From Ignavibacteriota bacterium (lineage in GTDB: Bacteria; Bacteroidota; Ignavibacteria; UBA10030; SZUA-254): a stretch of DNA of 64,000 nucleotides. The stretch covers positions 1-64,000 of the forward strand of contig JANYJZ010000035.1 in the NCBI GenBank assembly GCA_025358305.1. The letters are read 5' to 3'. This document shows positions 55,301 through 62,630 of the stretch, in pieces. How positions within the stretch are numbered: the stretch's first letter is position 1; every line of letters starts with the position of its first letter. The position numbers and the translations under genes were made by a program. The notes below the pieces were generated by a model. The model saw nothing but the letters and a program-made list of their open reading frames with translations. It had not been told where the DNA came from and did no database searches.

Positions 55301-58300
55301 GTGACCGCGGGCGCGAGTGCCACGCCTGGAAGGGCCGAGGTCGGCTGCTGGAGGAACACGAGCTGTGAGGCGGAGGCGGCCAAGATCGTGAACGCGCTGC
55401 TGATCGCGGAGGTGAGCCCCGTACTCGACGCTGTGAGGTTCTTCGCGCCGGCGAGGTTAACGCTCAGGTCGTTGAAGGTCGCAAGGCCGGAGGCGTTGGT
55501 CAGCTGGGTGGCCGTCCCGGAGAGGACGCCGGTGCCGCTCGTGATCGTCAGCGTCACGCCAATCCCCGGCGACGAGATGCTGTTCGCGAACGCGTCGCGA
55601 AGTTGGACGGTGACCGCCGGCGTGATGACCGAACCCGCGGTCGTGCTTGTCGGCTGCTGAACGATCGCCACCTGCGTCGCCGCCGCCGTGTTGATCGTGA
55701 ACGGGCTGCTGACCGCGGAAGTGAGCCCGGAGCTCGCCGCCGTGAGGTTCTTGGAGCCGGCCAGGTTGATGCTGAGCGTGCTGAAGGTCGCGAGGCCCGA
55801 TGCGTTCGTCGGGACGGACGTCGTCCCGGAGAGCGTGCCGGTGCCTGTCGAGAGCGACATTGTGACCGAGATCCCCGATGTTGAAACGTTGTTGCCGAAC
55901 TGATCGCGGAGCTGGACGCTCACGGCCGGAGCGATGGTCGCGCCTGCCGTCGTGTTCGTCGGCTGCTGGACGAACGCAAGATCGGCCGCACCAGCGGCGC
56001 CGATGGTGAAGGCGCTGCTGATCGCGGACGTGACGCCTGCGCTCGCCGCCGTGAGGTTCTTGGAACCGGTGAGGTTGACGCTGATGTCATTGAAGGTGGC
56101 GAGTCCGCCCGCGTCGGTGTTTTGGGTCAGCGTGCCGCCGAGCGTGCCGCTCCCGGTTGAGAGCGAAAGGGCTACGGGGACGCCGATGCTCGCTATGGTG
56201 TTGCCGAGGGCGTCCTCGAGCTGCACGGTGATGCTCGGCGAGAGGACGACACCTGCGGTCGCGTTGGTCGGCTGCTGGATGAAGACGACCTTGGAGGCGC
56301 TGCCCGCGGAGATCGCAAAGGCGTTGCTGATCGCGGAGGTCAGTCCTGCGCTCGTTGCGGTGATGTTCTTCGAGCCGGCAAGATTGATGCTCAACGTACT
56401 GAACGTCGCCAGGCCCGACGCGTTCGTCGTTTGCGTGACCGTGCCGCTCAGCACGCCCGTACCAGAGGTCAGGGCAACCGAGACGGAGGTCCCGGAAGTG
56501 GAGATGTTGTTTCCGAGAGCGTCTTGGAGCTGGAGGGTCACGGCGGGAGCGATGACAGCGCCGGCCGCCGCGTCGGAAGGCTGTTGGACAAAGACGATCT
56601 TGCTCACCGTCGCAGCGGAGATCGTGAACGCGTTGCTGATGGCCGACGTGAGGCCGGAACTGGATGCGGTCAGGTTCTTCGAGCCCGCAAGGTCGACGCT
56701 GAGATCATTGAACGTCGCGAGGCCGCCGGCGCCCGTATTTTGGGTCAGCGTGCCGCCGAGCGTGCCCGTGCCGGTCGTCAGAGCGACCGTCACCGGTATG
56801 CCGGATGTAGCGATGGCGTTGCCGAGCGCGTCCTCGACTTGGACGGTGACCGCGGGAGCAAGCGTCAGGCCTGCGGTGCGGTTCGTCGGCTGCTGTAGAA
56901 AGACGACCTTCGTGGCCGTTCCGGCCGAGACGGTGAACGTGTTGCTTACATTCGACGTCAGCCCTGCACTGCTCGCGGTGAGGTTCTTGGAACCAATGAG
57001 GTTGATGCTGAGACCGCTGAATGTCGCGAGACCGGTTCCGTCCGTCGTCTGGGCGCCGCCGCCGCTCAAGACACCCGTGCCGGTCGAAAGCGTGAGGGAT
57101 ACCGATGTGCCCGAGGTAGGAACGCTGTTCCCAAACGTGTCTTCAAGCTGCACGGTGACCGGCGGAGCGATGGTGGCCCCCGCGGAGACCGCCGTCGGAC
57201 CCTGAATGAACGCGACCTTTGACGCGGCGGCGTGGGTAATGTTGAACGAGGTACTCGCCTTCGTTCCGAGTCCGCCCCCCGTCGCAGACGCCGTCAAGAT
57301 CTTCGCGCCCGCGAGGTCAACGTTCAGATCATTGAACGTGGCCACGCCGGAGGCGTTCGTGCTCCGCGAAACAGTGCCGGACAGCGTGCCGGTCCCTGAT
57401 GTGAGCGACATGTTGACCGTGACGCCGGAGGCCAAGACGTTGTTGCCCAATGCATCCTGGACGTTGACGGTGATCGATGGCGAAATGTTCACACCTGCAA
57501 CGGCGTCGGTCGGCTGCTGCGTGAACGCAATGGCGCTGGCCGGTCCTGCGGAGATCGTGAACGCGTTGCTCACGGCGGATGAGAGGCCGGCGCTCGAGGC
57601 CGTGAGGTCCTTGCTGCCCGGCAGGTTGATGCTGAGTCCGGTGAACGTCGCGATGCCGGAACCGTTCGTCACGGCCGTCAGCGTCCCGTTTAGCGGTCCG
57701 GTGCCCGTCGTCAGGGCGAGCGAAATATTCACTCCCGCCGTGGAGACCCCCCCGTTCAGCGAGTTCCGGAGCTGGACGGTGATGGCCGGCGAGATCGAGG
57801 CGCCGGCGACGGTATTCGTCGGCTGCTGGATGAAGGCGACTTGGGTGGCGGAGAGAAGCGACGCGTTGGCAAGCTGATTCAGGTGTCCGGTGGAATCCTC
57901 GATCTCGGTGTTCAGGCCGCCGACATAGGCGAACACTTTCGTGAACGGATCGGAAGAGTTTTTCCATGCGAGGTTCGCGGGCTGGTCCTCGAACGAAATG
58001 CTCGCGGTGAGCCGAAATCGCCCGACGCGCAGGCCGGGGCTCGCCGGGATGATCGTGCCGCTGCCGGCGCCGGGAGGGACGCGGGGATTGATCCGGATCT
58101 CCGAGCCGACGACCGACATCGTCGTGGGCTGCTGCGAACTGTTGAGATCGGAGCTGCCTGCGTTCATCGACACCGAGATCGTCCCCGCCGTGATGAGGGG
58201 GTCGAAGGTAAGTATCGGCTGGATGCTCGCGAGTTCGAACGGTGTGCCGCCCGTCCGCTGGAGCACGATGTCGAACTCATAGACCGTGCTGCTGACGATG

Positions 58301-58395
58301 ACGTCATTCTTCAGGATGAGTTCGTACGTCGGGTTCTGGGCGAGTGCCAGTTGCGACAGCACGACGAGCATCAACAGGGTCATGATCGATTTCAT
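46306..58395 (-). CDS. Giant T9SS-exported repeat adhesin
   Basis: The ATG at 58395 follows AAGAGG and gives ~4,029 residues with signal peptide MKSIMTLLMLVVLSQLALAQ. Order of domains: a ~150-residue N-terminal beta-domain (NPTYELILKNDVIV...), about ten Ig-like repeats of ~100 residues that begin QQPTN/QQPS and end NAFTIS (to about residue 1,310, one divergent unit in between), then 13 modules of ~155 residues. Each module has an InlB-B-like half (W..SG..V.ITATP..GYSF) and a VDG..YT.PQTF half. An FN3-like region (LSWHAYPGATAYILQVATD) and a T9SS tail (LSQNFPNPFNPTTSISVSLP ... TKKMILTK) complete it. It should be a very long surface fibre for adhesion or cell-cell contact. Confidence 0.93.
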   Translation of the reverse strand: MKSIMTLLMLVVLSQLALAQNPTYELILKNDVIVSSTVYEFDIVLQRTGGTPFELASIQPILTFDPLITAGTISVSMNAGSSDLNSSQQPTTMSVVGSEIRINPRVPPGAGSGTIIPASPGLRVGRFRLTASISFEDQPANLAWKNSSDPFTKVFAYVGGLNTEIEDSTGHLNQLANASLLSATQVAFIQQPTNTVAGASISPAITVQLRNSLNGGVSTAGVNISLALTTGTGPLNGTLTAVTNGSGIATFTGLSINLPGSKDLTASSAGLSSAVSNAFTISAGPASAIAFTQQPTDAVAGVNISPSITVNVQDALGNNVLASGVTVNMSLTSGTGTLSGTVSRSTNASGVATFNDLNVDLAGAKILTASATGGGLGTKASTSFNITHAAASKVAFIQGPTAVSAGATIAPPVTVQLEDTFGNSVPTSGTSVSLTLSTGTGVLSGGGAQTTDGTGLATFSGLSINLIGSKNLTASSAGLTSNVSNTFTVSAGTATKVVFLQQPTNRTAGLTLAPAVTVQVEDALGNAIATSGIPVTVALTTGTGTLGGTLTQNTGAGGLATFNDLSVDLAGSKNLTASSSGLTSAISNAFTISAATVSKIVFVQQPSDAAAGAVIAPAVTLQLQDALGNNISTSGTSVSVALTSGTGVLSGTVTQTTNASGLATFSTLSINLAGSKNITATSAGLTSAISNAFAISAGSASKVVFIQQPTNATAGVVLSPSITVQLEDALGNTIASIGVPVALSLSTGSGTLGGTLTQNTDAGGLATFNDISVNLTGSKNLTAASAGVTSAISSAFTIGAAGAADLAFVQQPTNTTAGATIAPAVSVQLRDQFGNNVSTSGISVTMSLSTGTGTLSGTTSVPTNASGLATFSTLSINLAGSKNLTAASSGLTSAVSSPFTINTAAATQVAIVQQPTSTTAGSVITPAVTVQLRDAFANSISSPGIGVTLTITSGTGVLSGTATQLTNASGLATFNDLSVNLAGAKNLTASSTGLTSAISSAFTILAASASQLVFLQQPTSALPGVALAPAVTVQIQDNFGNNISASGVSITTALSSGTGTLSGTTTRITSAAGLATFNDLSINLVGTKGLTASSGGLASAVSSSFTIAAGTATTVRVETAPDGSGSVVPVQSLVSGSAITVYAITRDGSGNFVSNVAADSWSLASPTGGVAAGDLVPNGDVKSAILTGHLTGTAQIHVVSAALTPVNSGTITVSAGAATQLAFVQQPSNGLAGAFIAPAVSVQLRDVAGNNVSTAGISVTMSLSTGTGALTGTTTQLTNASGLATFSNLSVNQAGVKNITASASGLTAAVSSAFTLTTYTITASSGANGTISPTGAVNVISGGSQTFTMIPNAGFAVSSVLVDGISQGAVVSYPFDSVTTNHTISVTFVPATLTINVQTVPSGKTITVDGVNFTSPQTFTWTATQTHSIATDSLQTAAGSIRYAWNSWNDAGARSHNVTPLVNTTYTATFKTQFLLTVNANIGGTTTPATGYQDSAAFVQITAIPSSGYSFNFWGGSGPGAVIGGNNPGSVFMGGPISETANFTLNNVLISVTTSPPGQVFYVDSSPFTIQQTFSFLPGSVHSISTDSIQSQLGTSRYIWNNWSDGDTRTHSFLVPFSNTTYTAVFRRQFFLTMNAGTGGTVLPVSSWRDTAASVPISATPTVGYSFAGWTGSGTGSYTGPVNASSVTVNGAITENASFTLFPINVTVKSSPAGRTFIVDGTTYTNSQAFVWSATASHTINTVSPQGDTLTRYNWTSWSDAGAQSHAVAPVSDTTFTVNFSTQYYLTMAAGTGGTSSPASNWFNSGQSVPISATPGTGYSFANWTGSGTGSYTGGLASPSVTMNGPITETANFSPNNITVTFTTVPVGRSITVDGTTYTSPQTFTWVANVSHTIASDSLQNGVAGTRYDWTGWNDAGALSHSVSSLVNTTFTASFATQYFLTMNAGTGGTATPTSGWFNSAQVVPITGIPGTGYSFLNWIGSGTVSFSGASNPGSVTMNSPITETANFSPNTISVTVTTSPAARTIIVDGITYTAPQTFSWVANSNHTIQSDTLQNGSAGTRYVWSNWSDAGARLHTVAPLVNTTFTANFTTQYFLTMNTNVGGTVLPASGWHDSGESVVISATPTNNFGFLNWSGIGVGSYSGGNNPGTLFMLSPITETANFAQNPYQITVGTNPAGRAYRVNGSDYTLPQTFGVAPGNGLTLAIVTDPQSGPVGTRYAWASWSDSGAITHFFTPTSDSILVASFNTQYLLTMGAGTGGSVSPATNWFNSGSSVPITATPNVSYSFSTWSGTGSGSYTGPANPSSVTMNGPLSETGSFTLFPVQMTVHSDPPGRSVTVDGTIYTSPQTFTFTSGTSHTISSDSVQNGAAGTRYIYASWSDSGARSHSVTVVKDTTFTVKLKTQFFLTMNAGTGGTVSPASNWLDSAQTVSVSATPSGGYSFTSWAGSGAGSYSGSFNPAGVTMTGPVTESASFTLGNVLVTVTTSPAARTIIVDGTTYTAPQTFSWLANSNHTIQTDTIQNGAAGTRYAWSNWSDSGAAAHIVATSVPKTYSANFTIQYFLTMNTNVGGTVLPASGWHNSGESVLITATPASSYGFLNWNGGGVGSYSGGNNPGTLFMNSPITETANFAQNPYQITVGTNPANRAYRVNGSDYTLPQTFSVAPGNGLTLAIVTDPQSGAVGTRYTWASWSDSGAITHFFTPTSDSILVASFKTQYLLTTGAGTGGSVSPATNWFNSGSNVPITATPNLGYSFSTWAGSGSGSYTGPANPSSVTMNGPLSETGSFTLFPVQMTVQSDPPGRSVTVDGTIYTSPQTFTFTSGTSHTISSDSVQNGAASTRYIYSSWSDSGARTHSVTLVKDTTFTVKLKSQFFLTMNAGTGGTASPASSWIDSAQTVPVSATPSGGYSFTSWVGSGAGSYSGLLNPANVTMTGPITESASFTLGNVQVTVTTSPPARTIIVDGTAYTAPQTFSWLANSNHTIQADTIQNGGAGTRYVWSSWSDSGAATHVVAPSVPKIYTANFTTQYFLTMNSSLGGSIQPASGWHNSGEAVVITATPANGYGFLSWSGSGSGSYSGGNNPGTLFMVSPITEAVNFGQNAVLITVKTNPAGRTFLVDGALFTSTFTFSFLPGSVHTISADSIQVVAGGTRYLWTDWSDSAGRTHIIEVGTHDSTFTAHFKTQFGLTTNANPPFGGSISPSGQTFYNVGDTATLSATANSGFAFTAWTGSVVTNLNPTKVIMNTPKSVTGNFSPGARITLQTSPTGRSIVVDDSTYTAPMSFDWLLNSAHTVGTTSPQQLVAPTQYLWNTWSDSGAISHTITVVKDSVISASFTTQHYLFTVAGSGGTVSPDGAWYNAGDTVHINAAPNGGFGFIEWQGSGTGSYTGANSAASVIMQNWIVEVASFGTLLPPPSLSGIPDGASGIAPSPVLSWHAYPGATAYILQVATDSLFTNAVYDSASIADSTMRVPALQNKTMYFWRVKAKVGGNITTFSSARNFTTRPKSVSGVLPAKPWVTRFVQTLQWTSIDITGSVNVRLSTNSGTTYATLLTGIPNSGSYSWRLPDATPFGNSCKIRIESASDTSVHGETGTFAIYSGALPLIVPMSTVVSFPTDPQLSTLYRLVSNPGIVDSTKRLTDNLPGTPPADWRMFWDNGSAENYLEELTPLSRLITGHGYWLLKKKDFSFVTNMTMPVLDTVEASYPITLHDGWNIIANPFDKNVDWAAVLDLNGLPAATALYAYGGSFVTATTLEPFGGYYFFNGSGLGLLKMPYPFGPAPPHAMAQANGWRVQLSLRSDINEDPDNFIGVSSSARPGLDENDSHKPPLFLDQGFLYFNRPEWDKRFPRFSSDVRPGIGEGQTWQFEVSKTAGTKGSITFRGIDQIPAGLEVVLVNAYNTTPYDLRAHPTYTFTSIGPKMPFTMIVGTKDFVRGEIAKQLPTTFELSQNFPNPFNPTTSISVSLPHESRIRLDVYSILGQRVATLADGAYDQGIHTFVWEGVDDNHLPVATGVYLYRLLDGDNLVQTKKMILTK
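49110..51905. repeat. Tandem duplication of a 1,398-bp three-module block inside the adhesin gene
   Basis: Landmarks recur exactly 1,398 bp (466 codons) apart, for example at 50041 and 51439 and at 50491 and 51889, and the protein modules 6-8 and 9-11 are nearly identical. The two blocks lie at about 49,110-50,507 and 50,508-51,905. The limits are approximate because neighbouring modules are also similar. Confidence 0.85.
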
Positions 58396-58461
58396 AGAGA
58401 GCCTCTTCATAAAGGATTCCAACTCTTGCTTCACATGTTCCCGGGTTTGCATTCCGGTGTG

Positions 58462-59748
58462 CTATTGCGGCACTTTCGTGCCGGTAAAGACGTTGTTGTC
58501 GGGGTAGAGAAAGTCCGACGCATCCACAAATCCGTCGAGATTGAGATCCGCCTGGCGGTAGCCGCCGAGGAAGACGTCGTTATCCGGTCCGGTAAAATCG
58601 CTCGCGTCGATGAAACCGTCGCGGGAGTAGTCTCCGGCGTAGAGACCGAAATGTCCGCCGCTGAGGGGTTTCACGCCCGCGCCGAACGCCGCGGCTGCGC
58701 TTGCCGTGAAGTCGTAGAGCGCGCTCGAGCGGTCGAGCGCCACAGCGGCTGCACTCATCACCGGGAGATGGTTCCGATGAACCACGACGATCCGGTACGA
58801 TCCGGTTCCTACGCCCAGGAACGTCACGGGTTCTGTGCCCCCCGTGTCGACGATCGCGCCGGTGCTCGTCAGGAACGCCGCCCGGCGCGCGATGCGCGTC
58901 GCCACGGTAGTGCCCGTCCGGAGCTCGACGAGGACCCAGTCGACGACGCCGGCCGGTATCGCGGCCACATGTTCAGTTCCCGTGTAGCTCCACGGTGCGC
59001 CGCTGTAGGGCTGCGAGAGTGGGACGAAGCCCTTCGTTCGGAGCGACGTGTTCATTGTCGCGCCGTTCCACGCCCCTTCCAGATAGGCTTTCGCATTCAC
59101 CACCGGTGGGAGCACCGAAACAGTCTGGCTGCCCGACGTGCCGCCGCCGGGGGCCGGCGTGACGACGGTGACCAAGAACGATCCGGCGGTGCTGATATCC
59201 GATCCCAAGACGGCCGCGGTGAGTTGCGCCGTGCTGACGAACGTCGTGGACCTCGCGTTGCCGTTGACCCTCACGACCGATGTCGGGACAAAATTTGCGC
59301 CGTTCACTATGAGCGTGAACCCAGCGGCCCCGGTCGTCACGACGTCCGGCGCGATGCTCGAGGTCGACGGCAACGGATTCAGGACGGTGAAGCTGGAGCT
59401 CGTTCCGGTGGCCTCTCCGGCGGTCTCCGTCGCCGTGACGGTGACGCTGCCGGCGCCGGAGAACGAGATCCCGTACCCCGTCAATATGCCGCCGATGAAG
59501 GCGTCGGTCGTGCCGCCGCCGGTGAGGAACGTGCCGGTCGTCGTGACGTCGACCGTTCCGGTGAACGATGTGACGGTCCCGTTGACCGAATCCTGTGCGA
59601 TAATCTGAATGAACAAGGGAGTTCCCGCGGTGGTATCCGGTATGACCCCTCCGCCGTCGCTGGAAATGGCGAAATGATCCACTTGCGCCATGCCGGAGGC
59701 AGCTCCTAAGATAAGCAATATTCCGATCACCAGAAACCGAACGTTCAT
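58462..59748 (-). CDS. Exported IPT/Ig-like protein with dockerin-like calcium repeats
   Basis: The ATG at 59748 gives 428 residues with a signal peptide (about 1-22). Residues ~25-125 form a beta-domain (FAISSDGGGVIPDTTAGTPLF), ~130-215 an IPT/TIG domain (PSTSSIAPDVVTTGAAGFTLIVNGANF), then a ~150-residue region with YLEGAWNGATMNTSLR. The C-terminus carries two dockerin-type EF-loops, GDYSRDGFIDASDF and ADLNLDGFVDASDF. No T9SS signature is present. It is 66 bp upstream of the adhesin gene on the same strand, and may bind the adhesin or another cohesin-like partner. Confidence 0.82.
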   Translation of the reverse strand: MNVRFLVIGILLILGAASGMAQVDHFAISSDGGGVIPDTTAGTPLFIQIIAQDSVNGTVTSFTGTVDVTTTGTFLTGGGTTDAFIGGILTGYGISFSGAGSVTVTATETAGEATGTSSSFTVLNPLPSTSSIAPDVVTTGAAGFTLIVNGANFVPTSVVRVNGNARSTTFVSTAQLTAAVLGSDISTAGSFLVTVVTPAPGGGTSGSQTVSVLPPVVNAKAYLEGAWNGATMNTSLRTKGFVPLSQPYSGAPWSYTGTEHVAAIPAGVVDWVLVELRTGTTVATRIARRAAFLTSTGAIVDTGGTEPVTFLGVGTGSYRIVVVHRNHLPVMSAAAVALDRSSALYDFTASAAAAFGAGVKPLSGGHFGLYAGDYSRDGFIDASDFTGPDNDVFLGGYRQADLNLDGFVDASDFLYPDNNVFTGTKVPQ

Positions 59749-59780
59749 GTCAACCCCCGTGATCCTGTGCGGTTCGTACG

Positions 59781-60149
59781 TCACTTGTCGACGACAGAAA
59801 GGACATTGCCGATCTTCTTGATGAGCGCCTTGACATCGTACGGCTTTCGCACGTAGTCGAGCGCTCCAGTTCTTAAGGCGAGGACCGCCGACTCGACCGA
59901 GGCGTATCCTGTGATGACGATGACCTTCGCCTTCTCGTCGATCCTGCGTATCTCTTTCAGGACCTCGATGCCGCTCAGGGTCGGAAGACCGAGATCCAAC
60001 AGGACGAGGTCCGGGCGATGCGTCCGGAACAGCGTGATGCCCTGCGGACCGTCCGCGGTCGTATAGACGGAGTAGCCCTCGCTCGAGAGGAGGGAGCGCT
60101 GCAGCATCAGCTGCACTTCGTCATCGTCGATGATAAGAATCTTGTTCAT
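59781..60149 (-). CDS. Single-domain response regulator (receiver only)
   Basis: The ATG at 60149 gives 122 residues covering exactly one receiver domain: acidic pair IIDDDE, phospho-acceptor LVLLDLGLP, VITGYAS and the conserved Lys in VRKPYD. There is no output domain. It lies 34 bp behind the GT2 gene and 32 bp before the IPT/dockerin-like gene, inside one minus-strand unit. It may therefore act by protein contact on polymer synthesis or surface export. No kinase is encoded in this cluster. Confidence 0.92.
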   Translation of the reverse strand: MNKILIIDDDEVQLMLQRSLLSSEGYSVYTTADGPQGITLFRTHRPDLVLLDLGLPTLSGIEVLKEIRRIDEKAKVIVITGYASVESAVLALRTGALDYVRKPYDVKALIKKIGNVLSVVDK

Positions 60150-60183
60150 GGGAAATCCGTTCCTTTGGACTATGAATGTGCGA

Positions 60184-61419
60184 TTAAGACTTTCCCGCCG
60201 GGCCATCTCGGCCTTCGGCGGCATCGGCGCGTTCACGCGTCGTACGGACCCACTCTGTCGAGGGGCGACGCCGAACGAACTTCATATAGAGAAGCAGTTT
60301 CCAGACCGCGTAGCGCGGGATAGAAAGGAGCGTCCGGTAGAGCTCACGGTCGGCCCGTGCTGCAATGAGCCCGACGAGGACATGCGCAATACCGAGGACA
60401 AGGAGTATTTCCCAGAGTATAAGGAACAAAAATGCGCCGGAATAGCCTGTGACAGCGAGCACGGCTGTCGTCACAGTCAGGAGAAGCACCCCCCCAATAA
60501 GGTTCACAAATGGCGGAATGACGAGATCCACGAGTGCGTCGAGTGGCCGGAGAGAGAACGTCCGCGCGGAGGCGGCCAAGAGCGGCCACGTATAGCGCCG
60601 GATGACCGGGAACCGGCCGCGCTCCCAGCGTGAGCGCTGGGACTCCGCGTTCGCTGCGGTCGCGGGCATCGTCGCCAGGACCAGTGCTTCCGGGGCAAAG
60701 ACGATCGGTACGCCCCCAAGGAGGAGAACGAGGCCGTACTCCAGGTCCTCATTGAGCGAATATGTGTTCCACGGATGGTGCCGAAGCGTATCGGCCGCGA
60801 AGCACATGCCGTTGCCCCGGAGGCCGGCGGAGAACCCGAACAGGCTTCTGGCAAGAGGCCGGACATGGTTATAGAGCGTGAACCCGAGGCGGGTGACCTC
60901 CGAGCTCCATGCGCCGGGGAGCGGTGCGACCATGTCGCTGCACTGGAGGGCGCCGGCGCCCTGTTCGAGGTAGTGGTTCATGACCGTGAGAAAGTTCGCG
61001 GAGGCGACGCTGTCGGCGTCGATCACGACGACGCCGCCGTAGCCCGGCTCGCTCCGCAAGATCTCGTCGAAGCACCAGCGCAGCGCATACCCTTTGCCGC
61101 GGAGGACCGCGTCGGTCCGTTCGCGCACGACCGCCCCGGCATTCCGGGCGATCGACGCGGTCGCGTCGGTGCAGTTGTCCGCCACGACGATGACGTCGAA
61201 GAGCTCCTTCGGGTAATCGATGGCAAGAAGGCTTGCGAGCGTTCGGCCGATCGAAAGTTCCTCGTTGTGCGCGGGAACGACGACGGCGAACCGCCGTCGG
61301 GTCCGGGCAGGGAAGGCCCTCTTCGGACGCACGAACAACGCGAGGATGCTCAGGGCCATCAGGTAGACGACGAAGAACCCTGCGATCGACAGGGACACTA
61401 TTTCGAACAAGGCGATCAT
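60184..61419 (-). CDS. Processive-type family 2 glycosyltransferase
   Basis: The start is the ATG at 61419, which overlaps the upstream acyltransferase stop (ATGA). The 411-residue protein has an N-terminal helix (about 5-25), a GT-A domain with FAVVVPAHNEELSIGRTLASL, VVADNCTDAT, the DxD-like VVIDADS, a later NEDLEYG (acidic base region) and the processivity motif QRSRWERGRF (QxxRW). Three C-terminal membrane helices follow (about 290-365). These features match synthases of extracellular polysaccharides that polymerise and extrude through the inner membrane. The acyltransferase upstream suggests an acylated product. Confidence 0.9.
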   Translation of the reverse strand: MIALFEIVSLSIAGFFVVYLMALSILALFVRPKRAFPARTRRRFAVVVPAHNEELSIGRTLASLLAIDYPKELFDVIVVADNCTDATASIARNAGAVVRERTDAVLRGKGYALRWCFDEILRSEPGYGGVVVIDADSVASANFLTVMNHYLEQGAGALQCSDMVAPLPGAWSSEVTRLGFTLYNHVRPLARSLFGFSAGLRGNGMCFAADTLRHHPWNTYSLNEDLEYGLVLLLGGVPIVFAPEALVLATMPATAANAESQRSRWERGRFPVIRRYTWPLLAASARTFSLRPLDALVDLVIPPFVNLIGGVLLLTVTTAVLAVTGYSGAFLFLILWEILLVLGIAHVLVGLIAARADRELYRTLLSIPRYAVWKLLLYMKFVRRRPSTEWVRTTRERADAAEGRDGPAGKS

Positions 61420-62630
61420 CGCGTCCTCTCCTGCGGAGATGCGACCGCGCCATGTCCCGCGGCGAGAAGCCCGAGATGCGCGCTGAACGTGCGCAGGCGC
61501 GGCAACACCTGGTAAGCCCAGATCCCCCCGACAAGCATATTGTAGAGCGTGACCATGGCGAGAAGCGGGACGACCTTGATGTGAGCGATCCCTTTCTCCC
61601 AGATGACCGTCTTGGCAAAACCCGTCTCCTTGCCGCCGAGCTTGTACTTGTACTGCTCGGTTCCCCCCTGAAAATCGAACGTCGTGCACCCCTCGCGGAT
61701 GGCATCCCGGATGACGTAGCTCAACAGGACCTTGCCGGGGCTGTAGCGTACGAGCTCGTGCATGCGGTCGAGGCCGCTCAGATAGAAGCAGCACTGGCCG
61801 TGCATGAAATACGCGTGGACGGCGGCGAAGCGCACCCCGTCCTTCGCGAAAAAGTAGAGCCGGGCTTGGTTGTTGCGCATGAAGTTCGATGTCGCCCTGC
61901 GGTGAAAGGCCTCGAAGCGCGACGAACTGAAGTATCCGGCGATCCCCTTTCCGGTCCACGCGGCCGTATGGAGCCGCACGTAGTCGTCAAAATCGGCCTG
62001 GGAAGGTTCCATGATCGTCTCGAGTTTCGCCCCGCTTTTCTCGAGGGAGCGGCTCCTGCGGCGCAGGATCCCGCGCTCGGCGGGTGTCAGGCTCTTGAGA
62101 TATGTTTCCCAGTCCGCCGGGAGGGGCATCATGACCCGAGCGATCGCCTTCGCGTCATGGCGCAGGTGCACCTTGGCATGACCGACTTCCCGGAGGAGGA
62201 GCCCCATCGAGCGGGAAGCCGAGTCGAACCGGAAGAGCGTAATGACGTCGCTCGATCTGCTCTTGAGTTCGTCGGCGCAGAACCTGGCGAAGCACGCAAG
62301 GACGTCCGTTTCCCGGCCGGGCCGCAGGAACGGGGCGTACTCGCCGTAGATCTCCAAGGTGCCGAGGAGCCGCAGGCGCCGTAAGGCGAGGGGACCGAGA
62401 TGCGTCTCCTCAATGAACGCAGGAAGGACGCCGACGAGCACGCCAGAGTCGCGTACGGTGGCGATCCGGAGCCGGAGATCCGGCCGACGGTAGATCGACC
62501 ACCAGTCCGCAAGCCACCGGAACGATTGGAAGATCGTCCCCTTCGCTTCCTCGTGCAGGGCCGTCCACTCCTCGTCGAGCGCCTGGAACTCCGTTTCGGT
62601 CGTGATGATATGGAGACTCAGGGCGTTCAT
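61416..62630 (-). CDS. CelD-type GNAT acyltransferase
   Basis: The ATG at 62630 overlaps the stop of the preceding gene (ATGA), and the stop overlaps the GT2 start. The 404-residue protein follows the CelD/BcsL layout: EWTALHEEAKGTIFQSFRWLADWW at the start, LRRLRLLGTLEIYGEYAPFL, then a long basic helix (RRRSRSLEKSGAKLE), the GNAT core (LYFFAKDGVRFAAVHAYFMHGQCCFYLSG) and YSPGKVLLSYVIRDAIREGCTTFDFQGGTEQYKYKLGG, a highly typical block. It probably adds an acyl group to the polymer or to its precursor. It is the second of three adjacent polymer-related genes joined by overlapping start/stop codons. Confidence 0.88.
   Translation of the reverse strand: MNALSLHIITTETEFQALDEEWTALHEEAKGTIFQSFRWLADWWSIYRRPDLRLRIATVRDSGVLVGVLPAFIEETHLGPLALRRLRLLGTLEIYGEYAPFLRPGRETDVLACFARFCADELKSRSSDVITLFRFDSASRSMGLLLREVGHAKVHLRHDAKAIARVMMPLPADWETYLKSLTPAERGILRRRSRSLEKSGAKLETIMEPSQADFDDYVRLHTAAWTGKGIAGYFSSSRFEAFHRRATSNFMRNNQARLYFFAKDGVRFAAVHAYFMHGQCCFYLSGLDRMHELVRYSPGKVLLSYVIRDAIREGCTTFDFQGGTEQYKYKLGGKETGFAKTVIWEKGIAHIKVVPLLAMVTLYNMLVGGIWAYQVLPRLRTFSAHLGLLAAGHGAVASPQERTR

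Noticed and set aside
46511-58000. Many long open frames on the opposite strand and in other frames of the giant adhesin gene (for example 50857-52434 plus)
   Set aside because: They repeat with the same period as the adhesin modules and are Arg/Gly/Val-rich, as expected for shadows of a GC-rich repeat gene.
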